Below, piece by piece: positions 17,633 to 26,068 of a DNA stretch of 64,000 bases. Below the pieces are notes generated by a model, which saw only the letters and a list, made by a program, of their open reading frames with translations, made no database searches and was not told the origin of the DNA. Origin of the DNA: Ignavibacteriota bacterium (GTDB lineage Bacteria; Bacteroidota; Ignavibacteria; Tepidaquicellales; Tepidaquicellaceae); assembly GCA_016218085.1 (NCBI GenBank), contig JACREY010000017.1, positions 212,037-276,036 of the forward strand, in the 5' to 3' direction. Position 1 is the stretch's first letter, and each line of letters opens with the position of its first letter. A program made the position numbers and the translations under genes.

Positions 17633-18598
17633 TTATAAATTATTTTCTTTTAACCAATTTTCATTATGATATTTAGATAAATACCTTTCACCTGTATCGC
17701 AAACAATGAAAACTACAAGTGAATTATTGTCGAGTTTTTCTGCAACTTTCAAAGCAAGGAATGCGGCCGTGCCTGATGATGCTCCTGCGAATATACCTTC
17801 TTCGTATGCAAGTCGTTTGCACATTTCGATGGAATCTTTATCACTCACCGATACAATTTCATCTACACAGCTGAAATCCGTTATAGGCGGGATTATATCA
17901 GTTCCAAGACCTTCTATTAGATGCGGTTTTACTTCGTCTGTCTTTCCCGTGTCTTTATATAATTTAAAATTAGAGCCGGCAGGGTCGGCACCGATTACTT
18001 TTATATCGGGATTTTTCTCTTTCAGATACTTTGAAACGCCTGTAATTGTGCCTGCAGTTCCCACTCCGCATACGAAATGAGTTATTTTTCCTTCGGTTCC
18101 TCTCCATATTTCAGTGCCAGTTGTGTAATAATGAGAATTCGGATTTGCAGGATTTGCATACTGGTTCAGGTTTATTGCATTGGGTATTTCAGAAGCAAGT
18201 GACTTTGCTTTATTCCTGTAATAGTCGGGCGAGTCCGGCATTGCCTCTTTCGGAACGATTACAACTTCAGCTCCAAGTGCTTTCAGATAATTTCTTTTTT
18301 CCTGACCTATTTTATCGGTCATTACAAGTATCACCCTGTAGCCTTTCACCCTGCCGGCAAGCGCAAGTCCGATTCCCGTGTTGCCGCTCGTAGCTTCTAC
18401 TATTGTGCTTCCCGGCACAAGCAAACCTTTTGATTCAGCATCTTCAATCATTGCGAGTCCAACCCTGTCTTTAACGCTTCCGCCCGGGTTTATAAATTCT
18501 ATCTTTGCAAGAACCGTAGCTTTAATTCCCCTGGTAAGATTGTTTATTTTAACAAGAGGAGTATTTCCGATTAAATTCAAAATGTTGTCGTAATACAT
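17633..18598 (-). CDS. cysK: Cysteine synthase (O-acetylserine sulfhydrylase)
   Basis: A 321-residue PLP enzyme that makes cysteine from O-acetylserine and sulfide. The PLP lysine is Lys43 in NPGGSVKDR. The substrate loop is TSGNTG (about 70-75) and the phosphate-binding loop is GVGTAGT. Near the C-terminus GASSGTA and VFIVCDTGERYLSK are standard. Length matches CysK/CysM. It is transcribed leftward with a NifX-like gene behind it and shares its promoter region with a rightward NifX-like/DUF134 operon, with a perfect palindrome between them. Confidence 0.95.
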   Translation of the reverse strand: MYYDNILNLIGNTPLVKINNLTRGIKATVLAKIEFINPGGSVKDRVGLAMIEDAESKGLLVPGSTIVEATSGNTGIGLALAGRVKGYRVILVMTDKIGQEKRNYLKALGAEVVIVPKEAMPDSPDYYRNKAKSLASEIPNAINLNQYANPANPNSHYYTTGTEIWRGTEGKITHFVCGVGTAGTITGVSKYLKEKNPDIKVIGADPAGSNFKLYKDTGKTDEVKPHLIEGLGTDIIPPITDFSCVDEIVSVSDKDSIEMCKRLAYEEGIFAGASSGTAAFLALKVAEKLDNNSLVVFIVCDTGERYLSKYHNENWLKENNL

Positions 18599-18656
18599 TT
18601 TTATAATGTTTTTAATTTTTATATCTTGACTGTTAAAAATATTACCATTACTTTTG

Positions 18657-18676
18657 TTATGAACATATGTTCATAA
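18657..18676. promoter_or_regulatory. Perfect 20-bp palindrome in the cysK / NifX-like divergent promoter
   Basis: TTATGAACATATGTTCATAA is a perfect palindrome. It lies 59 bp before the cysK start and 31 bp before the start of the rightward NifX-like gene. Its central location between divergent genes suggests an operator for both. The DUF134 DNA-binding protein encoded at 19111-19533 is the obvious candidate binder; this link is inferred from position. Confidence 0.65.
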
Positions 18677-18706
18677 TCAATTTACACAAAATAATATTAA
18701 AACAAA

Positions 18707-19108
18707 ATGAAAATTGCAGTAGCATCTGACAACGGATTGACCTTAACGGGTCACGTAGGCAGGTGTGAAATGTTCGTTGTGTTCGAAACAATTAAAGATA
18801 AAATATTGAATTCGGAAAAGCGATTGAATAATTTCACACTGCACAGAATTGAAGGTCACAACCATGCTCACAATAGTACCGATATAAATCATCAGATTAA
18901 ATCTCATTCAGCATTGGTCAGCGGTTTACGGGATTGCAGTTACCTGATTTGCTCTTCCTGTGGCCCGGGACTGGTTGGCGACCTAATGTCCAGCGGTATA
19001 AAAATAATTCTTACAGAAGAAATGGAAACCGAAAAAGCGGTAAAGCTTCTGATAGAAGGAAAATTAGTTAACGACCCTGAAAGAAAATGTAAGGAACATC
19101 ATCATTAA
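18707..19108 (+). CDS. NifX/NifB-type cofactor-binding domain protein
   Basis: A 133-residue protein of the same iron-molybdenum cofactor-binding family as 17196-17597. The N-terminus MKIAVASDNGLTLTGHVGRC is the family signature. A His-rich insert (HNHAHNSTDINHQ) lies in the middle, SSCGPGLVGDLMSSGIKI near the end, and the tail is KCKEHHH. It starts 31 bp after the palindrome and is followed after two bases by the DUF134 gene. Probable metal or Fe-S cluster carrier; no nitrogenase context. Confidence 0.88.
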   Translation: MKIAVASDNGLTLTGHVGRCEMFVVFETIKDKILNSEKRLNNFTLHRIEGHNHAHNSTDINHQIKSHSALVSGLRDCSYLICSSCGPGLVGDLMSSGIKIILTEEMETEKAVKLLIEGKLVNDPERKCKEHHH

Positions 19109-19110
19109 TT

Positions 19111-19533
19111 ATGGCAAGACCTGTTAAGCCCAGAAAACTTCTTATCCCCCACAGGAATATATCATTTGTTCCCGAAGGGGATTCTGTTCAAAATGCCGAA
19201 AGTATTACATTGCTTTCCGAAGAATATGAAACTATAAAGCTTGTGGATTACGAAAGAATGAATCACCTTGAAGCAGCAAATATTCTTCATGTCTCCAGAT
19301 CGACATTGACACGCATCTATGAAAAAGCTCGCAAAAAGATTGCCGAATGCCTGGTTGAGGGAAAAACACTTAAGCTTTCAGGCGGAAATTCAATTTACAT
19401 AGAAAACTGGTTCAGGTGTGAAAAGTGCAATTCTATTTTTAATATTCCCGACAAAAAACGGTTTGGTGAAAATTGCCCTGTGTGCTCCTCGGTTTCAATT
19501 AAGTCTTTTCAAAAATCAGATTTGAAATTATGA
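19111..19533 (+). CDS. DUF134 DNA-binding protein with zinc ribbon
   Basis: A 140-residue putative regulator. It begins MARPVKPRKL, the conserved DUF134 opening. A sigma-region-4-like helix-turn-helix follows (MNHLEAANILHVSRSTLTRI, about residues 50-69). A C-terminal zinc ribbon has CEKC and CPVC pairs. DUF134 proteins are habitually encoded next to NifX/NifB-type small proteins, as on both sides here. It overlaps the next gene by four bases. I infer that it binds the palindrome at 18657-18676. Confidence 0.88.
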   Translation: MARPVKPRKLLIPHRNISFVPEGDSVQNAESITLLSEEYETIKLVDYERMNHLEAANILHVSRSTLTRIYEKARKKIAECLVEGKTLKLSGGNSIYIENWFRCEKCNSIFNIPDKKRFGENCPVCSSVSIKSFQKSDLKL

Positions 19534-19847
19534 CAGCAGTTACTGTAAAAGAAAATAATATTAAATCTCCGGTAGAATCCTGTTTCGGTAAAAGCGAATT
19601 CTTTTATTTAATAAATCTTAAAACCGGAGAAAAAAAATTTATTAAAAACCCGCACAAAGATATAAATAAAAACTCGGGAAGAAAAGCGGCAATGATGCTC
19701 ATAAAAGAAGGCGTTTCGACTGTAATTTCTTCGAATTTCGGCATCCCTGTCAAAAAACTGTTCGATAAGCATAAAATCCAGATGGTAATTATTCCTGAAG
19801 GAATCAGCTCATTACCCTTGTTAAAACTAAGAAAAAACAGCAGGTAA
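19530..19847 (+). CDS. Short NifX-like domain protein
   Basis: A 105-residue protein that overlaps the DUF134 gene by 4 bases (ATGA). It shows the NifX-like pattern in shortened form: SPVESCFGKSEFFYLINLKTG replaces the usual DDHFGRC segment, GRKAAMMLIKEGVSTVISSNFG resembles the second half, and it ends in IIPEGISSLPLL. It is the third member of this family within 2.7 kb. Family assignment is by pattern and by neighbours. It lacks the His-rich tails of the other two. Confidence 0.7.
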   Translation: MTAVTVKENNIKSPVESCFGKSEFFYLINLKTGEKKFIKNPHKDINKNSGRKAAMMLIKEGVSTVISSNFGIPVKKLFDKHKIQMVIIPEGISSLPLLKLRKNSR

Positions 19848-19915
19848 AAACATTTTACTTGCTATTAACAACTATTATTATTATATTACAAATAACTAAT
19901 TCGGAGAAAAAATAT

Positions 19916-20311
19916 ATGATTATGGAAATCACACTCGGCGAAGGAAGAAAAGTAAGCGCCGAATATAACGGACACACAATTATGACAGACCAGCCCGTGC
20001 AATTTGGAGGGGATAATTCAGCTCCCGCTCCTTTTGATTTATTCCTTGCATCACTCGGCACGTGTGCGGGATTTTATGTAAAAATTTTCTGCTTAAAAAG
20101 AAATATCCCGACAGATAATATCAGGATTATCCAAACAATGGAAGTGGAAGAAACAAACGGAATGATTGGAAAAATAAAAATTGACATTAAACTTCCTGCG
20201 GATTTTCCTGAAAAATATAAGGACGCAGTAGTGAATTCGGCAAACCTCTGCGCCGTGAAAAAACACATCCAGCATCCGCCGGAATTCGAAGTGTTTACAA
20301 GCACGATTTAA
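19916..20311 (+). CDS. OsmC/YhfA family protein
   Basis: About 131 residues from the ATG at 19916, which has GGAG nine bases upstream; the frame is open further but no ribosome site supports that. A GGDNSAPAPFDLFLASLGTC stretch and the later SANLCAVKKHI carry the two conserved cysteines of OsmC-like proteins, which act as thiol peroxidases or, in the YhfA branch, have unknown sulfur-related roles. It lies downstream of the NifX-like/DUF134 genes, probably in the same transcript. Its neighbours (cysK, metal-cofactor proteins) fit a sulfur or persulfide theme. Confidence 0.88.
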   Translation: MIMEITLGEGRKVSAEYNGHTIMTDQPVQFGGDNSAPAPFDLFLASLGTCAGFYVKIFCLKRNIPTDNIRIIQTMEVEETNGMIGKIKIDIKLPADFPEKYKDAVVNSANLCAVKKHIQHPPEFEVFTSTI

Positions 20312-20410
20312 TTTTTACCGGTAAAAGAAAAAGCACAAATAAATTTTGTTTTTTGTATCTTTTTATATGTACTTATCGTAAATTAGTCATATAAACTAAT
20401 CTTATCATAT

Positions 20411-21688
20411 ATGAAACGCAGATATTTACTTGTGCTTTTTGCATTATTTTTATTTGTATTTTCCTCTTCCTATTCTCAGGATTTTAATTCAATTTACAGC
20501 CTGTACAAGCAAAAAGATTATTTCCGATTCAGAAATAATATCGGTTATTATAATCCGTATTCATCGTCATGGCAGAAACCCTTTCTTGAATCAATGTCAG
20601 ACTGCATTTTCGGCAATTTCGAAAAATCAAACAGGAATATCGATTATATTATCAGCAATTATATTTCCGATATTCCCGATTCCCTGCTTAAAGACATTTA
20701 CCAGAAAAAATATTTCAACCATTCTTTTCTGCACGAATATAAATATGCTTATGAATCTGCACTGATTGTTTTGGAAAAATATACTCCCTACCTCAATGCA
20801 GAGGAAAATCAAACTCTACCGGATGATATCATGATGTTCAAGGCTTTGGTAGACTCCCCTCCCCAGAAAATCACAAAAGGAAGTCAGGATGCAAATATTA
20901 AAATATCGAAGGATATGGCGGGGCTCTGGAGGATGCCGGTAAAGGTGGAAAATTTCGATTTTAATTTCGTCTTCGATACTGGCGCGGATTTTTCCGTCAT
21001 TGTAGAATCACTTGCAAAAAAACTTGGTATGAAAATATCTGATGAGGAATTTAATGTAGGAACTTCTACAGATAAAAAAATCAAATCAAAAATTGCAGTA
21101 GCAAATTCCGTGATAATCGGAACTGTTCTTCTGGAAAATGTGGTTTTCTATGTAATGAAAGATGAGGATTTCACTTTCGGTCCGTATAAAATAGAAGGTA
21201 TAGTTGGAGCTCCGATAATGAGAGATCTGGGTGAAATCAGAATTTCACAGAAGAATGAACTGACAATCTGCGTGAACCCTGAAGACAAAGGGATAAGGAA
21301 TTTTGCATACGACCAGTACACGCCGATAATTCAAATGGTTTACAGCAGTGATTCTCTGAATTTTGTTTTTGACTCGGGTAATAACAGCATTATGCTTTTT
21401 ACTCCATTTTTAAAAAAGTATGAAAATGATATTACATCAAAATATAAGCTTACAAAAATCGGACTCGGGGGAGCGGGTGGAATTATCGAAACAGACGGTT
21501 ATATTCTGGATGAAATCACGTTAAGCTCGGGAAATTCCATTGCATCTATGAAAAAAGTGAACCTTCTTTTAAAACCGCTGTCAGATACACAGAAGTTTTT
21601 CCACGGAAATCTGGGACAGGCATTCATCGGACAGTTCGAAACGCTTATTTTGAATTACAAAAACATGTATATTGAGTTCAGGAAATAG
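20411..21688 (+). CDS. Secreted retropepsin-like aspartyl protease
   Basis: A 425-residue secreted protein with signal peptide to about residue 22 (SSSYSQ). After an N-terminal helical domain (about 25-160), the first aspartyl-protease half has FVFDTGADFSVI with Asp189, and KIEGIVGAPIM follows. A second half has FVFDSGNNSIM with DSG. The two D-(T/S)-G motifs in one chain suggest a double-domain, self-contained protease rather than a homodimer. It stands alone on the plus strand before the tRNA region. The substrate is unknown. Confidence 0.82.
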   Translation: MKRRYLLVLFALFLFVFSSSYSQDFNSIYSLYKQKDYFRFRNNIGYYNPYSSSWQKPFLESMSDCIFGNFEKSNRNIDYIISNYISDIPDSLLKDIYQKKYFNHSFLHEYKYAYESALIVLEKYTPYLNAEENQTLPDDIMMFKALVDSPPQKITKGSQDANIKISKDMAGLWRMPVKVENFDFNFVFDTGADFSVIVESLAKKLGMKISDEEFNVGTSTDKKIKSKIAVANSVIIGTVLLENVVFYVMKDEDFTFGPYKIEGIVGAPIMRDLGEIRISQKNELTICVNPEDKGIRNFAYDQYTPIIQMVYSSDSLNFVFDSGNNSIMLFTPFLKKYENDITSKYKLTKIGLGGAGGIIETDGYILDEITLSSGNSIASMKKVNLLLKPLSDTQKFFHGNLGQAFIGQFETLILNYKNMYIEFRK

Positions 21689-21762
21689 GTATTTATTATC
21701 TGATTGAAAATGGTTATTTTACATAAATTTAGAAGAAAAAACTGTTTTTCTTTTAATATTCA

Positions 21763-21835
21763 CGGAGCGTAGCGTAGTCCGGTTATCGCGTCCCGATGTT
21801 TTGAATCGGGAAGGTAGCTGGAGATTCGTTGCTTT
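21763..21835 (+). pseudogene. Partial, degenerate copy of tRNA-Pro
   Basis: The first 28 bases (21763-21790) are identical to the 5' end of the tRNA-Pro at 21859, 96 bp downstream. The anticodon arm is replaced by a different stem, TCCCGAT pairing with ATCGGGA around GTTTTGA. The T arm and the 3' acceptor strand are degenerate, with no partner for CGGAGCG. It cannot fold as a normal tRNA, so it is a broken tandem duplicate. Confidence 0.7.
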
Positions 21836-21858
21836 TGTTCTTATTATAACTTTGATTT

Positions 21859-21933
21859 CGGAGCGTAGCGTAGTCCGGTTATCGCGCCAGTTTTGGGAAC
21901 TGGAGGTCGCTGGTTCGAATCCAGCCGTTCCGA
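21859..21933 (+). tRNA. tRNA-Pro (anticodon UGG)
   Basis: The 75-base cloverleaf is complete. The acceptor CGGAGCG pairs with CGTTCCG (one G-U). The anticodon stem CCAGT/ACTGG encloses loop TTTGGGA with anticodon TGG. The T arm is GCTGG-TTCGAAT-CCAGC. The discriminator base is A at 21933 and the CCA end is not encoded. A strong hairpin follows at 21945-21977. Confidence 0.95.
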
Positions 21934-21944
21934 CAAGAAAATTA

Positions 21945-21977
21945 AACCCCCTCTGCCGATATATAACAGAGGGGGTT
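21945..21977. terminator. Strong hairpin after tRNA-Pro
   Basis: AACCCCCTCTG (21945-21955) pairs perfectly with CAGAGGGGGTT (21967-21977) over an 11-base loop. It lies between the tRNA and the leftward YHS gene and may serve both strands. No long T-run follows, so it may be a processing or partly Rho-independent signal. Confidence 0.65.
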
Positions 21978-22001
21978 CGGTATTTATAATTACGAGGGTA
22001 A

Positions 22002-22505
22002 TTATTTAAGTTTATCTAAATATTTCTGAGGCTCTTTTTCAAATTTCTTTATGCAGGGATTGCAGCAGAAATAATATTTTACACCGTCATGAATAGTTGA
22101 AACATTTTTATCAATCGGCTCTCCCATTACAGGACAGTTCAATTCTTCTTTAATATATTTAATCGGTTCTGCTTTGAATTTCTTGACGCATCCGCTGCAG
22201 CAGAAAAGATATTCTTTTCCAAGATATGTAAATTTTACAGGCTCGCCTTCGGAACCGTCAATTTTTTCACCTGATACCGGACAAATTTTTACCGAATCAG
22301 AAACTATACCCTGTGAATCACCTGTCTTTGTTGTGCATTCGCTTGAACAGTTTTCTTTTTCCTTGGTGTTTTCAGTCATACCGCATTCTTTTGCGCATTT
22401 TTTCGAGCAGTCGCCTTCTTTATGGTTTACCTGTGCAAATGAATAATTTGCCGCAAAAAAGATTATCGCAGCAACTGCCAGGAACAACATTTTTCTTACT
22501 TTCAT
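22002..22505 (-). CDS. Secreted double-YHS/TRASH metal-binding protein
   Basis: A 167-residue protein with signal peptide to about residue 25 (ANYSFAQ) and a Cys-rich spacer. Two YHS-type modules follow: CPVSGEKIDG... FCCSGCVKKFKAEP and CPVMGEPIDK... FCCNPCIKKFEKEP. Each has the C-x3-G start and the CC-x2-C-x2-F finger typical of heavy-metal-binding YHS/TRASH domains. It is the third gene in a leftward set with a TonB receptor and a Cys-rich secreted protein, so a copper or other soft-metal role is likely. Confidence 0.85.
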   Translation of the reverse strand: MKVRKMLFLAVAAIIFFAANYSFAQVNHKEGDCSKKCAKECGMTENTKEKENCSSECTTKTGDSQGIVSDSVKICPVSGEKIDGSEGEPVKFTYLGKEYLFCCSGCVKKFKAEPIKYIKEELNCPVMGEPIDKNVSTIHDGVKYYFCCNPCIKKFEKEPQKYLDKLK

Positions 22506-22541
22506 TTTTTTCTCCTTAATTTATTAATTTTTTTAATTTTT

Positions 22542-24785
22542 TTATTTAATCATATATCTTATTCCGAAATAGATTTCCCTGCCGCGTGTCGGACCCCATA
22601 CATAACCGGTTTCAAAATTTTTATCAAATGGGTTGTCTGCGCTGATTATCGGATTCGGCTGTGTATAATTCAGCAGGTTTTCAATGCCGGTGTAAAATTC
22701 GAACAGCCTGAAGTTTTTAGTGAACTGAATATTCATCATTGCATATGCGTCGGATTCGGACGGAACCTGATACTGCACGGGATACTTTGCAGTCGAAGGA
22801 ATGCTTTGCTTTCCGAACCACTGTAAATAATAGTTCAATATCCAGGAGTTTCCCGGGTATGTATAAGTAATTCCCATCAATACTCTGTGTTTTGAATTGA
22901 ACGGCTGTTCCAGTCTTGCGCCATTTTTATAATAATACAGGTCTATGAATTTGTAAGCAAGCTTGAAATCCAGCTGCTGCAGGAAATTCACGCTTGACTC
23001 GACCTGAAACACATTCGAACCCGCATCGCTGAAATTTGTAAACATATACATATAGGGCATTGCGTCGCATTCAGCAATGACTTTATTGCTGAAAACAGTT
23101 TTGTAGAAATCCACGTTCACATTTCCCGACAATCCGCCGATTACAAAATACTGAAGCAGGTCTATGCCGTAATTAATGGTCCTTTCAGGCTGAATATTCC
23201 TTATTCCCCTGATATCCTTACCGCTTCCGAGGAAAGATGGATATTCACTGTATGGATTTACTGTTCTGAATCCCGTGCCGAATGATGCTCTTGCAATTGT
23301 TTTGTCAGAAATCTGATACTTCACAAGGAATCTTTCTGTCGGAATTGTTCCGTGCTCGTTGTGAAAATCAACCCTCACGCCGCCTATGAAAGACAGTTTA
23401 AGTTGTTCAAGTTCAAAAGAGCCTTCGGTATATACTCCCGGAACTGATTCATTTTTTTCGTAATTTCCCGCATACGTTTTTGTTGAAGCTGAAAGGAATT
23501 TCACATCTTCATTTATATTTTCATATTTATAGCTCGAGCCGAACCTCAGAGTGCTGTGCTCGAAAACCGGGAATTCATAGAGAGCATTGATATTAAAATT
23601 TCTCTGCTTTCCTTCATACAGTGTGGCTCCGTAGTAAGAAGTCTGGTTGAAAAATCCGCCGTTAAGGTATACTTTAATCTGACTTTGATTTCCCAGCAAC
23701 TGGTTTATTCTTGCATAGGCATCTCCGTTATGAAGGTTTACTGTCTGTCCGTAAACCGTGCTGCTTCCAAGATTGGAATTATAGTCGAAGTTTTTCTGAC
23801 CGCCTATTCTTCTTTCGTCGAGATATCTAAGACCGATTACGGCATTTGTATTTGTACTGTCTTCGGGAGAACCGTATTTCCACTTGTTATAAAACATATA
23901 CCTTCTTGTAAGCGGAGCATCGAGGAATCCGTCGCCGTTATCGTCAACCTTTCTCGATTCCTGAACTGTCTGGAATGCAAAAAGCGTATTCCATTTTTTC
24001 AGCTTTGCCGAAGTGTTCAGATTGAGCTGCGACTCGAGCGCGCTGTTGAGAAATCCGTTCATCAGAACTTTTTCGGATGTCGAATAGTCTTTCAGCATAA
24101 CATTCATTATTCCGCTGATGGATTCGTATCCCTGGATTACTGAATTCGAACCTTTGGAAATATTTATCCTGTCTATTAAAGTACCGGGAATGCTTGTCAC
24201 TCCGTATTTTGTCACAAGTCCGGTCATTATAGGCATATTATCAACAAGTATCTGAGTATAAGATCCTTCCAGACCGAGTACTTTCAGTTCCTTTGTATTC
24301 GTGAGTATATCCGTAACGGTAACATCCACAGATGCGTTTTTACCAAAACATCCCGAAAGGTCACAGCAGGCATCCTTCTTCAGTTCGGCTGAGGTTATTA
24401 CTTCCGTTTTGGAATGGTCGTGGTCGTCTATGAAACTGGAATTTACCTGCCCTTCAACTACAATTGTTTTGGTTGAGGCGTTATTCAGGATGCTGATTTC
24501 GATAAAATTTTTATCGCCAACTTCTACGGTATCGGTTTTATAACCGACGAAAATAACTACGAACCTTCTGTCGGATATTTTATCCGCTTCGATGCTGAAC
24601 TTCCCGTCTTTTTCTGTAAGGGTTCCCTTGCGGGTACCAATCCATTTAATGACTGCGCCTTCGAGCGGCTCTTTGATATTTCCTGTTAACCCGTAAACCA
24701 CACCCTTGACTTCGTTTTGATTTACCTGTGAATGCAGACTGCCCACGCAGGCAAGCATTACAAGTAATGCTAATACTTTTTTCAT
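22542..24785 (-). CDS. TonB-dependent receptor, metal-linked type
   Basis: A 747-residue outer-membrane receptor when started at the ATG at 24785 (MKKVLALLVMLACVGSLHSQ is a good signal peptide). A carboxypeptidase-regulatory-like domain covers about 25-105 and the plug about 120-230, with LVDNMPIMTGLVTKYGV and SVIQGYESISGIMNV. Ahead of the plug is KKDACCDLSGCFGKNASV, a Cys cluster typical of a Bacteroidota receptor group found with heavy-metal proteins. The barrel ends in IYFGIRYMIK. Neighbours with YHS and Cys-rich domains support metal uptake. Confidence 0.92.
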   Translation of the reverse strand: MKKVLALLVMLACVGSLHSQVNQNEVKGVVYGLTGNIKEPLEGAVIKWIGTRKGTLTEKDGKFSIEADKISDRRFVVIFVGYKTDTVEVGDKNFIEISILNNASTKTIVVEGQVNSSFIDDHDHSKTEVITSAELKKDACCDLSGCFGKNASVDVTVTDILTNTKELKVLGLEGSYTQILVDNMPIMTGLVTKYGVTSIPGTLIDRINISKGSNSVIQGYESISGIMNVMLKDYSTSEKVLMNGFLNSALESQLNLNTSAKLKKWNTLFAFQTVQESRKVDDNGDGFLDAPLTRRYMFYNKWKYGSPEDSTNTNAVIGLRYLDERRIGGQKNFDYNSNLGSSTVYGQTVNLHNGDAYARINQLLGNQSQIKVYLNGGFFNQTSYYGATLYEGKQRNFNINALYEFPVFEHSTLRFGSSYKYENINEDVKFLSASTKTYAGNYEKNESVPGVYTEGSFELEQLKLSFIGGVRVDFHNEHGTIPTERFLVKYQISDKTIARASFGTGFRTVNPYSEYPSFLGSGKDIRGIRNIQPERTINYGIDLLQYFVIGGLSGNVNVDFYKTVFSNKVIAECDAMPYMYMFTNFSDAGSNVFQVESSVNFLQQLDFKLAYKFIDLYYYKNGARLEQPFNSKHRVLMGITYTYPGNSWILNYYLQWFGKQSIPSTAKYPVQYQVPSESDAYAMMNIQFTKNFRLFEFYTGIENLLNYTQPNPIISADNPFDKNFETGYVWGPTRGREIYFGIRYMIK

Positions 24786-24853
24786 TTTTTTTAAATTTGA
24801 AATTGTAAAACTGACCTGTAAAAAGGTCAAAGTGAATAAATCGAGGGTTTGGT

Positions 24854-25291
24854 CTAAATCCTGAAGTTGGAAAGGGTTATGTAAATCCTGCTTGTTTTAT
24901 CCGGCGGTCGGATGGAGTTAAAAGAAATCGAACCTTTAACTGCAGTATTTACAGAAAGTGTTTCGGCAGGAATATTTACTCCTGATGTTTTAACTAATTT
25001 TGAATCATTGACAGATTTGGGATTTTCAATATCGCTTTTCTTAACGGTGCATTTTGTGCAGTCTTTTTTATTGCCGGGTACACTGCATTTATTATCTCCA
25101 TTGCAACAGCTTTTTTCATTGTCACAGCATTTTGTTTCCTTTTTCACACTGCAGCATTTCATTTCTTTTTTGGTTTCCTGCCTTGATTTGCATATACAGT
25201 TGCAACTGTCAGCCGCAATAGTGGAGAAACTGAAAACAAAAAGAATAAACAGGATTGCTGCTTTGAAAATTCTGCGATATTTAAAAATCAT
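24854..25291 (-). CDS. Small Cys-rich secreted protein
   Basis: About 145 residues from the ATG at 25291; the frame is open upstream but that start lacks a signal peptide. Residues 1-27 form the signal (FVFSFSTIAA). About 15 cysteines lie between residues 30 and 80, in CNCICK, KCCSVKK, KCCDNEK and SCCNGDNKC, followed by a Cys-free half ending IRPPDKTSRIYITLSNFRI. The layout (signal peptide, Cys cluster, PP near the C-terminus, TonB receptor next door) resembles small companion proteins of metal receptors in Bacteroidota. A specific family could not be confirmed. Confidence 0.7.
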   Translation of the reverse strand: MIFKYRRIFKAAILFILFVFSFSTIAADSCNCICKSRQETKKEMKCCSVKKETKCCDNEKSCCNGDNKCSVPGNKKDCTKCTVKKSDIENPKSVNDSKLVKTSGVNIPAETLSVNTAVKGSISFNSIRPPDKTSRIYITLSNFRI

Positions 25292-25399
25292 ATTTTTCAC
25301 TATACAAATATACATATATTTTTTGGCTAATGTCAAATGCATTTGTGAAAAAAATATCGGTTTTACAAATAAAGCATTTTAAAACAGGGAGATAGAAAT

Positions 25400-26068
25400 T
25401 CAATAAAACAGGCCTGCACCAAACTTTTTCAGCCATTTATCCGCATTCCTGTATTCGGGATACACAAGAGAGACCTTGCGCCAGAATTCGGGTGAGTGGT
25501 TCATTTCATCCAGATGAGTAAACTCGTGCACTATCAGGTAATCAATAATTTCCATCGGAGCTTTGATTAATCTCCAGTTGAAAGAAATGTTTTTATTGCT
25601 TGAGCAGTTTCCCCATTTTGTCTTCTGACTGCGTACAAATATTCTGTTGTAACTGAATCTGCCGTCTTTATTTATCACGTTTATTCTTTCGCTAATTACC
25701 CTTTTTGCTTCCTGCTTAAGCCAGTGTTCCTGCATATCCTTTTCGAGCAGGTTCACTCCCGAATATATTTTCTTTGCCTCCTCATCTACAAGGAAAGTGT
25801 TTTTCATTTCGGGTTTGAGAACGAATAAATACCTTTCTCCAATATAGAGTATTTCCTTTTCATCGAGTCTGAAAAGCTCGGATTTCAGCCTGTCGAAATA
25901 TTCTATTTTTTTGTTTATCCATTCCGACCGGTTTTCCAGAAGCGGTTTCAGACGGTGAAGCGGATAACGCAAAGGAATTACAACGTGGACTTCCTTGTCG
26001 TGTGTCACCTTTATGCGGATGTTTTTAACTTTCCGGCGTACAATATTTAAATTTATTCCCGGCAGCAT
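25400..26068 (-). CDS. YgjP-like zinc metallopeptidase
   Basis: A 222-residue protein of the YgjP/SprT-like group (DUF45). The zinc site is HEFTHLDEMNHSPEFW near residues 184-199: HExxH plus a third His in NHSPEFW. SQKTKWGNCSSNKNISFNWRL just before it is the family hallmark. The N-terminal NIVRRKVKNIRIKV strand pair is also typical. Function in the family is uncertain. It stands alone between the metal-receptor genes and the RND efflux pair. Confidence 0.88.
   Translation of the reverse strand: MLPGINLNIVRRKVKNIRIKVTHDKEVHVVIPLRYPLHRLKPLLENRSEWINKKIEYFDRLKSELFRLDEKEILYIGERYLFVLKPEMKNTFLVDEEAKKIYSGVNLLEKDMQEHWLKQEAKRVISERINVINKDGRFSYNRIFVRSQKTKWGNCSSNKNISFNWRLIKAPMEIIDYLIVHEFTHLDEMNHSPEFWRKVSLVYPEYRNADKWLKKFGAGLFY

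Noticed and set aside
17196..19847. Nitrogen-fixation locus suggested by NifX-like proteins
   Set aside because: No nitrogenase structural or cofactor-assembly genes are present; these small domains are common outside nif clusters.
21801..21989. 62-codon open frame across the tRNA-Pro region
   Set aside because: It reads through the tRNA gene and its partial copy; the protein has no features of its own.
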